Source: Streptomyces sp. Sge12 (GTDB lineage Bacteria; Actinomycetota; Actinomycetes; Streptomycetales; Streptomycetaceae). From it: DNA of 64,000 nt. Shown piece by piece: positions 1 to 8,259 of this stretch. The translations under genes were made by a program, and so were the position numbers. The DNA is taken from assembly GCF_002080455.1 (NCBI RefSeq), contig NZ_CP020555.1:7058501-7122500 (forward strand), read 5' to 3'. Position 1 is the stretch's first letter, and every line of letters starts with the position of its first letter. The notes below the pieces were generated by a model. That model worked only from the letters and a program-made list of their open reading frames with translations. It was not told the origin of the DNA and did not search any database.

Positions 1-277
1 CATCGGCATCCTCCGCGCCGCCTACGAGGGACCCGGCCTCGCCCTCCCGCCGCTGCCGCCCGCCCTGCGCGCCGAGGCCGACCGGATGACCGCCGACTTC
101 GCCGAGGGCCTGCCCCCGGCGGTCACCGCGGCCCTGGTCGCCGCCTGGGCCCAGTTGGTCGGGCTGGTCTCCTTCGAGCTGTTCGGCCAGTTCAACCGGG
201 TCGTCGAGGACCGCGCCGCCTTCTTCGCGCACGCCGCCGACCAACTGGCGCACGGGGTCGGGCTGCCCGCCGTGTGA
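1..277 (+). CDS. TetR/AcrR family regulator, C-terminal part (5' end outside window)
   Basis: The reading frame is open from base 2 to the TGA at 275-277. It encodes about 91 residues resembling the ligand-binding C-terminal half of TetR regulators of the WHG type, with a Trp-rich core (VAAWAQLVGLVSFELFG) followed by the closing helix that ends ADQLAHGVGLPAV. The DNA-binding helix-turn-helix would lie upstream of the window, so the target cannot be judged. Known of the family: dimeric ligand-responsive repressors. The call rests on the C-terminal domain alone. Confidence 0.7.
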   Translation, partial: IGILRAAYEGPGLALPPLPPALRAEADRMTADFAEGLPPAVTAALVAAWAQLVGLVSFELFGQFNRVVEDRAAFFAHAADQLAHGVGLPAV

Positions 278-304
278 CGGCCCCGCGCCGACCGCATACC
301 GGCC

Positions 305-348
305 CGAGGGTGACCGTACGGCGAACTGACGGCGAACTGACGGCGACC
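305..348 (-). repeat. four tandem 11-nt units, PHO-box-like
   Basis: On the minus strand four consecutive 11-nt units read GGTCGCCGTCA, GTTCGCCGTCA, GTTCGCCGTAC and GGTCACCCTCG. The phasing and the GKTCRCC core resemble the 11-nt direct-repeat units bound by PhoP in Streptomyces (consensus near G-G/T-TCAYYYR), although three units carry G where the consensus has A. The array lies in the 257-bp gap between the TetR tail and the spherulin-4-like gene, about 190 bp before the latter. The repeat is visible; the PhoP assignment is inference. Confidence 0.4.
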
Positions 349-534
349 GTGTGGCGGCCCGACGGCGACCGGGCGGGGGCGCCGATCCTCCCGGGGATCC
401 GGAAGATTCACATGATGAGGGGATGGCTCGCTCTTCTGTTCCTCATACGAATGCGGGCGGTTCAGCCTTGAACGACGTGCCGCCCGTCTAGTGTTCCTCG
501 GGTCGCCCCCCTCGCCGCCGCCGGAGGAACGTTC

Positions 535-1479
535 ATGCCCCGCGCCGTGAAGGCCTTGTACGCCGCCCTGGTCACCGCGTTACTGGTCGCGTCGGCGCCG
601 GCCATCATCGCCGCGGCCCGCGACGCACCCCCGGCGGCCGCCCCGGAGCCCACCCCGCCCCCGACCCCCCGGCCGCCGGGCGTACGAGGTCTGGAGATCG
701 GCGTCCCCGCGTACGTCTGGGCGAACGACCCCATGCTGACCGATCTCACCGCCACCGCCCCGGCGCCCTCGGTGGTCGTGCTGAACCCGGGGAACGGCGA
801 CTCCCCGTTCGACGGCCCCTGGCGCTCCCGCGCCGACGCCCTGCGCGCCCGTACCACCTCCACCGGCGAGAAGACCCGGGTGCTGGGCTACGTCCACACC
901 GACCACGGCAACCGCGACATCGCCGCGGCCAAGGCCTCCGTCGACAACTACCTCAAGACCGCCGACGGCCGCCTCCACGTCGACGGCATCTTCTTCGACG
1001 TCGTCAGCCGCGACTGCGGCCCCGCCAACGCCACCCGCGACTACTACGCGGAGCTGCGCCGCTATGTCCAGGAGCTCATGGACGACATCGACCCGGCCGC
1101 CCCCGACCTGGTCGTCAACAACCCCGGCACCGCCATAGCCGACTGCTACCTGGAGCCCGGCCACCGCACCGCGGACATCTTCGTCACGTTCGAGGACACC
1201 TACGCCGCCTACACCGGCGGCGGCTGGCTCGGCGGCAACGTCTTCGACCACCTCTCCGGCTACCGGGCGGGCACCGAACTCGACCCGAGCGGTACGGCGT
1301 TCTGGCACCTGGTCCACGACGTCCCCGACGCCGGCGCGATGCGCGCGACCCTGCGGACGGCCTTCGAGCGCGGCGCGGGCTACGCGTACGCGACCAGCAC
1401 GATCATGCCCAACCCCTGGAACGCGGGCCCGACTTGGAAGTACCGCACCCAGACCACGTACGCGGCCACCCTCGGCTGA
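535..1479 (+). CDS. secreted spherulation-specific family 4-like protein
   Basis: The 314-residue product starts at an ATG five bases after a strong ribosome site, GGAGGAA. Residues 1-28 form a signal peptide (basic start, hydrophobic core, Ala-rich cleavage zone), followed by a Pro-rich spacer to about 50. The rest resembles the spherulation-specific family 4 fold: GLEIGVPAYVWAND, VVVLNPGNGD, LGYVHTDHG, DGIFFDVVSRDC and VNNPGT, like a TIM barrel related to glycoside hydrolases with Asp-rich strand ends. Proteins of this family are secreted and uncharacterised; a carbohydrate-active role is inferred. A weak promoter (TTGAAC at 468, TAGTGT at 489, short spacer) precedes it. Confidence 0.8.
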   Translation: MPRAVKALYAALVTALLVASAPAIIAAARDAPPAAAPEPTPPPTPRPPGVRGLEIGVPAYVWANDPMLTDLTATAPAPSVVVLNPGNGDSPFDGPWRSRADALRARTTSTGEKTRVLGYVHTDHGNRDIAAAKASVDNYLKTADGRLHVDGIFFDVVSRDCGPANATRDYYAELRRYVQELMDDIDPAAPDLVVNNPGTAIADCYLEPGHRTADIFVTFEDTYAAYTGGGWLGGNVFDHLSGYRAGTELDPSGTAFWHLVHDVPDAGAMRATLRTAFERGAGYAYATSTIMPNPWNAGPTWKYRTQTTYAATLG

Positions 1480-1578
1480 GACACAGGCCCCGCCCGCTGC
1501 GTCCGCGATACGGGCGCCCGGCTCCGCCGGCTCCGGCGCGGCGCGCTCGGCGTCGGTGAGGACGCGGTTCGCCGAGGG

Positions 1579-2079
1579 TCAGCGGTAGTCGTCGGGGTGA
1601 CCCTGCATCCAGGTGTTGATCTTGTCGCGGGTGCCGATCAGCAGGGCCTTGTGCTTCTCCAGGTTCGGGGTGCTCCGGTCGCCGCCGAGTTCCCCGTCGA
1701 GCTTCGCGATCAGGGCGATCGGCTCGGGGAAGTGGCCCGGGCCCTTCGGGTCGGCCTTCATCGCGCGGTCCATGCGGTGGAGTTCCGCGTCGAGCCGGCC
1801 GAGGGTGTACGCGCAGTTGCCCGGCGTGCAGGAGTCGTCGAGCGTCGCCTGGAGCCCCGCGAAGGCGTCCCGGACCAGTTCGGGGCGGGAGCCGGGGAGC
1901 GTCGGCGCACCGGTCGGCGAGGGCGCCGACGGGCTCGGGTCCGACGGGCCCAGGGCGCCGCCGTCGGCCGGGGCGGACACGGCGGCCGGCGCGGCCGGCT
2001 CCGCGTCGCAGGAGACGGCGAACCCCGCCAGCACCACCGCGAGGACCGCCGCGCCGCGGACTGCCGAACCGAACACCAT
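1579..2079 (-). CDS. putative lipoprotein or secreted protein of unknown function
   Basis: The 166-residue product begins with a signal-like segment (MVFGSAVRGAAVLAVVLAGF) ending at AVSC, a weak lipobox because position -3 is Ala rather than Leu or Val. A Pro/Ser/Ala spacer runs to about residue 60. The mature part is helical, has a Cys pair (DDSCTPGNC) and a charged C-terminus ending in PDDYR. A GGGGGTAG ribosome site precedes the ATG. I do not recognise a family. It probably sits on the outer face of the membrane, anchored if Cys is lipidated, otherwise secreted. Confidence 0.6.
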   Translation of the reverse strand: MVFGSAVRGAAVLAVVLAGFAVSCDAEPAAPAAVSAPADGGALGPSDPSPSAPSPTGAPTLPGSRPELVRDAFAGLQATLDDSCTPGNCAYTLGRLDAELHRMDRAMKADPKGPGHFPEPIALIAKLDGELGGDRSTPNLEKHKALLIGTRDKINTWMQGHPDDYR

Positions 2080-2146
2080 CGTCTACCCCCGTGATCGTTG
2101 AGGGTCCGACCCTAACGGCTGTTGCTCGTCATGCCCATGTCGAGGG

Positions 2147-2398
2147 TCATGCGCCGTCGTTCTCCGGGCGCCGCGCGAAGCCGAGCAGCACATGGGTGAC
2201 CCGGAGCAGGAACACCACCGCCGCCAGAATCCCGCCCGCCACGGCCAGGATCCGGCCCGTCGACGGGGAGAGGGAGAACGCGAGCACGGGCCCGTACACC
2301 GCGCCGAAGGCCAGGGCGGCCGCGAAGCAGGCGCTGACGAAGGCGTAGCCGATCTCGATGGTGATGGCGTCCCGGTCCGCCTGTGTACGTCGCTCCAT
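2147..2398 (-). CDS. small membrane protein with two transmembrane segments
   Basis: The 83-residue product starts MERRTQADRDAITIEIGYAF. Two hydrophobic stretches, about residues 16-37 and 44-66, are joined by a short loop, and the tail is basic then acidic (ARRPENDGA). The frame stays open upstream to 2611, but that extension is an Arg/Gly-rich translation of a GC repeat, so the internal ATG is preferred. It lies 67 bp upstream of the lipoprotein-like gene on the same strand. The pattern fits small uncharacterised membrane proteins common in Streptomyces; no function can be assigned. Confidence 0.6.
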   Translation of the reverse strand: MERRTQADRDAITIEIGYAFVSACFAAALAFGAVYGPVLAFSLSPSTGRILAVAGGILAAVVFLLRVTHVLLGFARRPENDGA

Positions 2399-2475
2399 GC
2401 GTGCAGTGTCACAGCGCGCACGGTCCGTCACAAGGGGTCCCCGCGCACAACCGCCGCGCACCGGGCGTACCCGCG

Positions 2476-2600
2476 CCGCGCCGAACCCGCCGAACCCGCC
2501 GGACCGTCGAACCCGCCGGACCGTCGAACCCGCCGCGCGGCGAACCGCCGGGACCGCCCGACCCGCCGCGCGCACCGGACTCGCCGCGCGCACCCGACCC
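2476..2600. repeat. short GC-rich direct repeats
   Basis: The gap holds direct repeats built on CCGAACCCG, including a 17-bp unit (CCGGACCGTCGAACCCG) present twice in tandem at 2499-2515 and 2516-2532, followed by degenerate CCGCGCGCACC-type copies. Translations of this stretch in several frames give Arg/Pro-rich open frames without protein character. It fills the space between the two minus-strand genes that end at 2615 and start at 2398. Confidence 0.65.
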
Positions 2601-2614
2601 CGCCCCCGCAACGG

Positions 2615-3358
2615 TCAGATTCCGGCCGTCTCCGTCCACAGCCGCGCCAGCGCCTGGTCGCCCGTGACCCCCGGGCCGGCCAGCGGAACCCGGTTCCACA
2701 GGGCCTCGTACAGCCAGGCCGCCTCGCCGGTCAGCTCGCAGTCCGCCGGCTCGCCCGTGTCGCCCTGCACCGTACGGGCCGGCGCCGCCGACAGGTGGAC
2801 GGTCCACACCGCTCCCGTGTCGGCGGCCCGCACCCGCACCACCTTCGGCTCGGCGGTCCGCACCCGGCTCCGCGGCCGGGCGTGGAAGCCGGTGAGCAGC
2901 TCGTCCACCCCGTCCTCCGCGAATTCCGGCTCGACCGCCGAGAACACCACCTCGAGCGCGGACTCCGCGTCCATCCGGTGCACGGCCGTTTCATGGGCCT
3001 GCCGCCGGGCCCAGAACGCCACCGGCGAGGGCGGAGCCGTCGGGAGGAAGGTCCAGCAGTGCACGTCGGCCGGGGCCCCGGTCAGGGCGCGCACCAGGTC
3101 CGCATGGCCCTCCCGGAACCACTCCAGCAGCTCGCCGCCGACCAGCTCCGGCGCGTCCGGGAAGCCCACCGGCTCCAGCCGCCGCTCCGCCACGTACGCG
3201 GTCGCCCAGCGGTGCACCGAGCCGGTGTGCCGCAACAGGTCGGTGACACGCCACCCCGGACAGGTGGGAACCGCTGCGTCCGTACCGGCGCGTTCGGCGG
3301 CCTCGGCGAGCAGCTCGCCTTCGTGCGCGAGGGCCTGCACATGTTCGGTGATCTCCAT
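2615..3358 (-). CDS. maleylpyruvate isomerase family mycothiol-dependent enzyme
   Basis: The 247-residue product has the DinB-like four-helix N-terminal domain of the actinobacterial mycothiol-dependent isomerase/S-transferase family. Visible family marks are PTCPGWRVTDLLRHTGSVHRW near residues 32-52 and ARRQAHETAVHRMDAE near 120-135, whose Glu and two His would bind the divalent metal. The C-terminal half is the usual small MDMPI_C-like domain. Known members use mycothiol, the thiol of actinomycetes, in isomerisation or detoxification; the substrate here is unknown. It is divergent from the alkB gene with about 30 bp between starts, so the two promoters must overlap. Confidence 0.85.
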   Translation of the reverse strand: MEITEHVQALAHEGELLAEAAERAGTDAAVPTCPGWRVTDLLRHTGSVHRWATAYVAERRLEPVGFPDAPELVGGELLEWFREGHADLVRALTGAPADVHCWTFLPTAPPSPVAFWARRQAHETAVHRMDAESALEVVFSAVEPEFAEDGVDELLTGFHARPRSRVRTAEPKVVRVRAADTGAVWTVHLSAAPARTVQGDTGEPADCELTGEAAWLYEALWNRVPLAGPGVTGDQALARLWTETAGI

Positions 3359-3397
3359 ACCGCGAGTCTTATCAGCCGGCCCGCGACAATGGAGAGC

Positions 3398-4057
3398 ATG
3401 GACGGGGAACTCTTCCCGCGCGAGCGGACCGTGATCGCCCCCGGCGCCGTGCACGTGCCCGACTGGCTCGGGGCCGCTCGGCAGGGCGAGTTGCTGGCGG
3501 CCTGCCGGGCGTGGGCGCGACCGCCCGCGGGCCTGCGCACCGTACGCACCCCCGGAGGCGGGGTGATGACCGCGCGCCAGGTGTGCCTCGGGCTGCACTG
3601 GTACCCGTACGGCTACGCGCGCACGGCCGTCGACGGCGACGGGGAGCCGGTCAAGCCGATGCCGCCGTGGCTCGCCGAACTGGGGCGGGAGGCCGTGGCC
3701 GCCGCGTACGGCGCCCCGCCCGAGCCCGGACCGGACGCGGCCTACGACATCGCGCTGATCAACTTCTACGACGGCGACTCCCGCATGGGCATGCACCGCG
3801 ACGCCGAGGAGCGGTCCACCGCGCCCGTGGTCTCCCTCAGCCTCGGCGACACCTGCGTCTTCCGCTTCGGGAACACGGCCTCGCGCGGGCGTCCGTACCG
3901 GGACGTCGAGCTGCGCAGCGGGGACCTCTTCGTCTTCGGGGGGCCGAGCCGACCGGCGTACCACGGGGTACCGAAGGTCCTGCCGGGCACCGGCCCGCGC
4001 GACCTCGGACTGACCGGGCGGTTGAACATCACACTCCGGGTCGGCGGGCTGGGCTGA
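3398..4057 (+). CDS. AlkB-like 2-oxoglutarate/Fe(II)-dependent dioxygenase
   Basis: The 219-residue protein has the AlkB double-stranded beta helix. Iron ligands are visible as HRD in GMHRDAEE near residue 131 and the distal His in AYHGVPKV near 187; the 2-oxoglutarate-binding Arg pair is in RLNITLR near the C-terminus. Known function of the family: oxidative removal of alkyl groups from N1-methyladenine and N3-methylcytosine in DNA. An in-frame ATG exists nine bases upstream (3389). I prefer 3398 because GACAAT at 3385-3390 sits at the right distance to be a -10 box for a leaderless message starting at this ATG. Confidence 0.88.
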   Translation: MDGELFPRERTVIAPGAVHVPDWLGAARQGELLAACRAWARPPAGLRTVRTPGGGVMTARQVCLGLHWYPYGYARTAVDGDGEPVKPMPPWLAELGREAVAAAYGAPPEPGPDAAYDIALINFYDGDSRMGMHRDAEERSTAPVVSLSLGDTCVFRFGNTASRGRPYRDVELRSGDLFVFGGPSRPAYHGVPKVLPGTGPRDLGLTGRLNITLRVGGLG

Positions 4058-4100
4058 GGGGCGGCGCCCGGCGTGCCCCGATCATGCGAGGATCGATGCC

Positions 4101-5381
4101 ATGAACGGCAACGGGGCCCCGCCGCAGGTGGGGGATGCGACCACGTCATCCGCCACGTCATCCGCGTCCGGAGCGGCTGCGCGGACCAGACTGGAGCGGG
4201 GTCGCGGCGCGCTCGGGCCGGCGCTGGAGCTCGTGCACACCGGCCGCGCCCCGACCCGGGCCGTCCTGACGGCCGAGCTCGGAGTCACCCGCGCCACCGC
4301 AGGAGCCGTCGCCGCGGAGCTGGAGGCGCTCGGTCTGATCCGCGTCGATTCCCGTCCCGGAGGTGCCGGAGGGACCGGCGGCGCCCAGGGCCGGCCCTCG
4401 CACCGGCTCTCGGTGGCCGAGGACGGCCCGGTGGCGCTGGCCGCCCAGGTGCACTCGGACGGCTTCCGCGCGGCCCTGGTCGGCCTCGGCGGGCGGATCG
4501 TGGCCACCGCCCCTGGTAAGGTCACCGTTTCCGCCGACCCGGCGCAGGTGCTCGGCGCGGTGGTGGAGGCGGGCGCGGCCCTGCTCGAACAGAGCGGCCG
4601 CCGCTGCGTCGGCGCGGGGCTCGCGGTCCCCTCGGCGGTCGCGGAACCGGACGGCACGGCGCTGAACCCGCTGCACCTGGCCTGGCCGGCCGGCTCTCCC
4701 GTGCGGGCCATCTTCGCGGAGTGCGTGAAGGCGGCCGGGATCGACGGCCCGGCCCTCACCGGCAACGACGTCAACCTCGCGGCCCTGGCCGAGCACCGGC
4801 ACGGCGCGGGGCGCAGCGCCCAGCACCTGCTGTGCGTGGCCACCGGGCACCGCGGGGTCGGTGGCGCGCTGGTGCTGGACGGCCGCCTGCACAGCGGGAG
4901 TTCGGGCCTGGCCCTGGAGGTCGGCCACCTCACCGTGAACCCCGAGGGGCGGGCCTGCCACTGCGGCAGCCGCGGCTGCCTGGACGTGGAGGCGGACCCG
5001 CTGGCCTTCCTCACCGCGGCGGGCCGCAGTCCCGGCCCCGAGGTGTCACTGCTGCAGCAGGCCCGCGACCTGCTGCGCGAGGAACCCGCGGAACCGGCGG
5101 TACGGGCGGCCACGCAGGAGCTGATCGACCGGCTCGGCCTCGGCCTCGCGGGCCTGGTGAACATCCTCAATCCGGACCGGATCATCCTGGGCGGGCTGCA
5201 CCGGGAACTGCTGCACGCCGACCCGGAGCGGCTGCGCGCGGTGGTCGCGGACCGCAGCCTGTGGGGGCGCAGCGGCGGGGTGCCCATCCTGCCGTGCACC
5301 CTCGACCACAACAGCCTGGTCGGTGCGGCGGAACTGGCGTGGCAGCCGGTGCTCGACGACCCGCTGGGAGCCCTCGCCTAG
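4101..5381 (+). CDS. ROK family transcriptional regulator (NagC/XylR-like)
   Basis: The 426-residue product has a low-complexity Ser/Thr/Ala start, a winged helix-turn-helix at about 35-80 (PTRAVLTAELGVTRATAGAV), then a ROK sugar-kinase-like fold. The ROK zinc motif reads HCGSRGCLDVEA near residues 288-300 and follows EVGHLTVNP. The presence of the DNA-binding domain points to a sugar-responsive regulator rather than a kinase. No sugar-uptake genes are adjacent, so the ligand and regulon are unknown. A GAGG ribosome site precedes the ATG. It converges with the HATPase gene at 5436. Confidence 0.88.
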   Translation: MNGNGAPPQVGDATTSSATSSASGAAARTRLERGRGALGPALELVHTGRAPTRAVLTAELGVTRATAGAVAAELEALGLIRVDSRPGGAGGTGGAQGRPSHRLSVAEDGPVALAAQVHSDGFRAALVGLGGRIVATAPGKVTVSADPAQVLGAVVEAGAALLEQSGRRCVGAGLAVPSAVAEPDGTALNPLHLAWPAGSPVRAIFAECVKAAGIDGPALTGNDVNLAALAEHRHGAGRSAQHLLCVATGHRGVGGALVLDGRLHSGSSGLALEVGHLTVNPEGRACHCGSRGCLDVEADPLAFLTAAGRSPGPEVSLLQQARDLLREEPAEPAVRAATQELIDRLGLGLAGLVNILNPDRIILGGLHRELLHADPERLRAVVADRSLWGRSGGVPILPCTLDHNSLVGAAELAWQPVLDDPLGALA

Positions 5382-5408
5382 GCGGCGTCCTGCCGATCCT
5401 GCCGATCG

Positions 5409-5450
5409 GCCCGGCCCGTGGTGGCCGGCGGTCGGTCACCCGGGCCGGGC
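5409..5450. terminator. possible bidirectional terminator hairpin
   Basis: Ten-base arms GCCCGGCCCG (5409-5418) and CGGGCCGGGC (5441-5450) are exact reverse complements around a 22-base loop. They lie between the convergent ROK and HATPase genes; the right arm overlaps the last codons of the HATPase gene. No U-tract follows, as is usual in Streptomyces. Confidence 0.35.
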
Positions 5451-5984
5451 GCCGACCGGCGATGCCACCGGGAGGCCTGCCGCCGTGGGCGCCGGGTCGA
5501 CGGCCAGGAGCACCGCACGCGCGGGTTCCCGTACGGGCGTGGTCCTGATCGGGACCGGCCGGGCCCGTTCCACCGGGGCCGGGGCCGCCGTGAGCGAGAA
5601 CCACACCGCCTTGCCGGGTCCGTCGGGCCGCTCGCGCGCCCCCCAGGCCTCGCTGAGGGCCGCTACGAGGGCGAGCCCGCGTCCGCAGGTCTCCAGGGCC
5701 TCCGCCCGCGTCTCGTGGACGACCGGCAGCCGTGGATCGCTGTCGATGACCGAGACCGTCAGCCGCCCGAGCCGGAGTTCGATCTCCACGGTGCAGGTCT
5801 TGTCCGGCTGCGCGTGGCGGTGGACGTTGCTGAGCAGTTCCGTCACGCCGAGCGCAGCCCGGTCTATGAGCGGGTCGAGCTCCCAGTGGCGCAGTTGTGC
5901 AGAAACGATTCTGCGGATTTGGCCGATCCGCGACGGCAAGGCCTGCAGTTCGACGACGCAGTGCCTGCGGGAATGAGTGATCAC
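5436..5984 (-). CDS. ATP-binding protein of the HATPase_c_2 (anti-sigma/RsbW-like) family
   Basis: The 182-residue product carries a compact GHKL ATPase domain in residues 10-135. The N box is visible in ALGVTELLSNVHRHAQ, the G1 region in VIDSDPRLP, and a Gly-rich lid in ETCGRGLALVAALSEAWG. Proteins of this type in Streptomyces are anti-sigma-factor-like Ser/Thr kinases or partners of SpoIIE phosphatases and anti-sigma antagonists. No cognate sigma factor is adjacent, but an intact SpoIIE-HATPase protein and a decayed SpoIIE gene occur in the window. The C-terminal 45 residues are Pro/Ala-rich. It is divergent from the cysteine desulfhydrase gene, 199 bp away. Confidence 0.85.
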   Translation of the reverse strand: MITHSRRHCVVELQALPSRIGQIRRIVSAQLRHWELDPLIDRAALGVTELLSNVHRHAQPDKTCTVEIELRLGRLTVSVIDSDPRLPVVHETRAEALETCGRGLALVAALSEAWGARERPDGPGKAVWFSLTAAPAPVERARPVPIRTTPVREPARAVLLAVDPAPTAAGLPVASPVGARPG

Positions 5985-6183
5985 GGCTGCGACTCCCCGA
6001 CATGAGTGTTACGGGTGCTGCACCCTCGGTAATGCTCCACCAGGGTCACCCACGGTGCCGCACAGTGCAACCGAACGCGATCGAAAGGGATTCGCATGGA
6101 TCCCCAAAGCGAACGTTTGTGCAGGTGGGAGAGGTACATTGCCAAGAAGGGGGGCGAAGTTCACCCACGAAGGAGCGCGGCAC

Positions 6184-7338
6184 ATGAGCACCACCGGCAC
6201 TACCAGAACCACCGGTACCTCCGGTACGACTGCCACGACCGTCGACGTCGATCGCAGCGACGCGGACTACCGTGCCTGGCTGAAGGAGGCCGTCCGCAAG
6301 GTCCAGGCCGATGCCAACCGCTCCGCCGACACCCACCTGCTGCGCTTCCCGCTCCCCGAGGAGTGGGGGATCGACCTCTACCTCAAGGACGAGTCCACGC
6401 ACCCGACGGGCTCCCTGAAGCACCGCCTCGCGCGCTCGCTCTTCCTGTACGCGCTCTGCAACGGCTGGGTCCGCCCCGGACGCCCGGTCATCGAGGCCTC
6501 CTCCGGCTCCACCGCCGTCTCCGAGGCGTACTTCGCCAAGCTGATCGGCGTCCCCTTCATCGCCGTCATGCCGCGCACGACCAGCCCGGAGAAGTGCCGC
6601 CTCATCGAATTCCACGGCGGTGAATGCCACTTCGTGGACGACCCGATGAAGATGTACGAGGAGTCCGCCGAGCTCGCCGCCCGGACGGGCGGGCACTACA
6701 TGGACCAGTTCACGTACGCGGAGCGCGCCACCGACTGGCGCGGCAACAACAACATCGCCGAATCGATGTACCAGCAGCTGCGCCTGGAGCGCTACCCCGA
6801 GCCCGCCTGGATCGTGGCGACCGCGGGCACCGGCGGTACCTCGGCGACCATCGCGCGCTACGTGCACTACATGCAGCACGACACCCGCATCTGCGTCCCG
6901 GACCCGGAGAACTCCTGTTTCTTCGAAGGCTGGACCAACAACGACCCCGGGGCGAGCAGCGATTGCGGCTCCCGCATCGAGGGCATCGGCCGGCCGCGGA
7001 TGGAGCCGAGCTTCGTGCCCGGGGCCATCGACCGGATGATGAAGGTCCCGGACGCGGCGAGCGTCGCCGCGTGCCGCGCCCTGGAGACGGCCATAGGGCG
7101 CAAGGCGGGCGGCTCGACCGGCACCGGCCTGTGGAGCGCCCTGAAGATCATCTCGGAGATGGTGGCGGAGGGCCGCACGGGCAGCGTCGTCACCCTGCTG
7201 TGCGACCCGGGCGACCGCTACCTGGACAAGTACTACTCCGACGAGTGGCTGGCGGCGCAGCGGCTCGACATCGCCCCGTACGCGAAGACCCTCGACACGC
7301 TGCTGACGACGGGTGTCTGGCGCGAGCCCGCCGCCTGA
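6184..7338 (+). CDS. PLP-dependent cysteine synthase-family protein, Cds1-like cysteine desulfhydrase
   Basis: The 384-residue protein has the fold-type II PLP enzyme pattern. The Schiff-base lysine is in TGSLKHRLARSLFLYALC (Lys near 79), the substrate loop in EASSGSTAVSE, the phosphate-binding Gly loop in VATAGTGGTSATI and the C-terminal Ser in GSTGTGLWSA. From memory the sequence is very close to mycobacterial Cds1 (Rv3684), an H2S-producing L-cysteine desulfhydrase; the N-terminal SADTHLLRFPLP is shared. A Thr/Gly-rich start of 20 residues is probably disordered. The ATG at 6184 follows GGAGCG. A 61-codon open frame (6002-6187) ends across this start, but has no protein-like features. Confidence 0.85.
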   Translation: MSTTGTTRTTGTSGTTATTVDVDRSDADYRAWLKEAVRKVQADANRSADTHLLRFPLPEEWGIDLYLKDESTHPTGSLKHRLARSLFLYALCNGWVRPGRPVIEASSGSTAVSEAYFAKLIGVPFIAVMPRTTSPEKCRLIEFHGGECHFVDDPMKMYEESAELAARTGGHYMDQFTYAERATDWRGNNNIAESMYQQLRLERYPEPAWIVATAGTGGTSATIARYVHYMQHDTRICVPDPENSCFFEGWTNNDPGASSDCGSRIEGIGRPRMEPSFVPGAIDRMMKVPDAASVAACRALETAIGRKAGGSTGTGLWSALKIISEMVAEGRTGSVVTLLCDPGDRYLDKYYSDEWLAAQRLDIAPYAKTLDTLLTTGVWREPAA

Positions 7339-7455
7339 CACCCCGCCGCCTGACATCCCGTCGCCGTGAGGGGCCCGTCACGAAAACACCGTGGTGACAA
7401 GGGAGTTGCCTGGCTACGCTCGGCGGATTCGGAGCGCGGGCGGCCGGGGGGAAGC

Positions 7456-8259
7456 ATGGCGGGCATCGAATACAGCAGACCCGAGCGGGACGCGCGCACA
7501 CGGGCCCGGACCACCGGTCCGGGCGACCGGCCCGGCGCCGAGAACCCGGCCGAGAACCCGGCCGAGAGTCCGGCCGACAGTGGGGGATCCCCGCTGGAGT
7601 GCCCGAGCTGCCGCCGCTGCGACGAGGTCCGCGCCGTCCCCGCCGTCTGTCTCGGCGGGCAGCGCCGCCTCCACGAGGAGACCGGCGACGGCGACCGGCG
7701 CACCGGCGGCGTCCGCGAGATCGTCCCGCGGCTGGCCGACGCGCTGGCCCCGGCCCCGCCGCCCCCGGAGACCTCCGGTCGCACCGTGCTGGGCGTGCTG
7801 CTCGTCCTGGTGTCGATCGGTACGTTCATCGGCAGTGCGCTGGCCGGGAACCGGTTCGCCGGAGCGCCCGGGGGCACGCAGGACCAGTGGTCGGCCGGGA
7901 CCTGGGGCAGTACCGTGCCCGCCCCGCCGGGCCCGGGGCCCGAGCTCCTGTTCCTGGGCTGGATCTCGGCGTTCGCCCTGCTGGGGGCGGCCTTGCTGAT
8001 CGTGGCGGCCGCGCGCACGCAGCGGGCGTTCCGGGCGCGGACGGCGGCCGGCCGGGTCGCCGCCGAGGACGTCTGGTCCCGTGGCTGGTGCTGCGCACGC
8101 TGCGCGGTGGTCCACTTCGCCGCCGGGCCGGGGATGACGCTGCAGGAGTTCCGCGAGGCCGTCTGGAGTGCGGGCGGCTACGGAGAACTGGCCGAGGTGT
8201 ACCGGGTGTCCGGGGCCACGGTGGATCCGGCTACTGATCGGCCCCGCGCCGGGCGGTGA
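7456..8259 (+). CDS. membrane protein with cysteine motifs, unknown function
   Basis: The 267-residue product starts at an ATG after GGGGGGAAG. Residues 1-45 are Arg/Glu/Pro-rich and include the short repeat AENPAENPAES. Then comes a Cys cluster (CPSCRRCDEVRAVPAVC) that could be a zinc ribbon, a first membrane segment near 113-132 and a second near 158-178, and a cytosolic C-terminal part with WCCARCAVVHF and a helical end. The two Cys pairs may make one split zinc site on the same side of the membrane. No family is recognised. Its last 29 bases overlap the end of the convergent SRPBCC gene. Confidence 0.65.
   Translation: MAGIEYSRPERDARTRARTTGPGDRPGAENPAENPAESPADSGGSPLECPSCRRCDEVRAVPAVCLGGQRRLHEETGDGDRRTGGVREIVPRLADALAPAPPPPETSGRTVLGVLLVLVSIGTFIGSALAGNRFAGAPGGTQDQWSAGTWGSTVPAPPGPGPELLFLGWISAFALLGAALLIVAAARTQRAFRARTAAGRVAAEDVWSRGWCCARCAVVHFAAGPGMTLQEFREAVWSAGGYGELAEVYRVSGATVDPATDRPRAGR

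Noticed and set aside
2192..3388. Long open frame upstream of and in frame with the AlkB gene
   Set aside because: It translates the antisense strand of the isomerase gene and the GC repeat; composition is Arg/Gln/Pro-rich. The AlkB domain starts near 3398.
6081..6120. SigR-type promoter (GGGATT and GTT) upstream of the cysteine desulfhydrase gene
   Set aside because: The spacing is about 22 bases rather than the 18-19 expected, so it does not qualify.
6002..6187. 61-codon open frame ending across the start of the cysteine desulfhydrase gene
   Set aside because: The stop overlap is suggestive of a leader peptide, but no ribosome site or protein-like pattern supports it.
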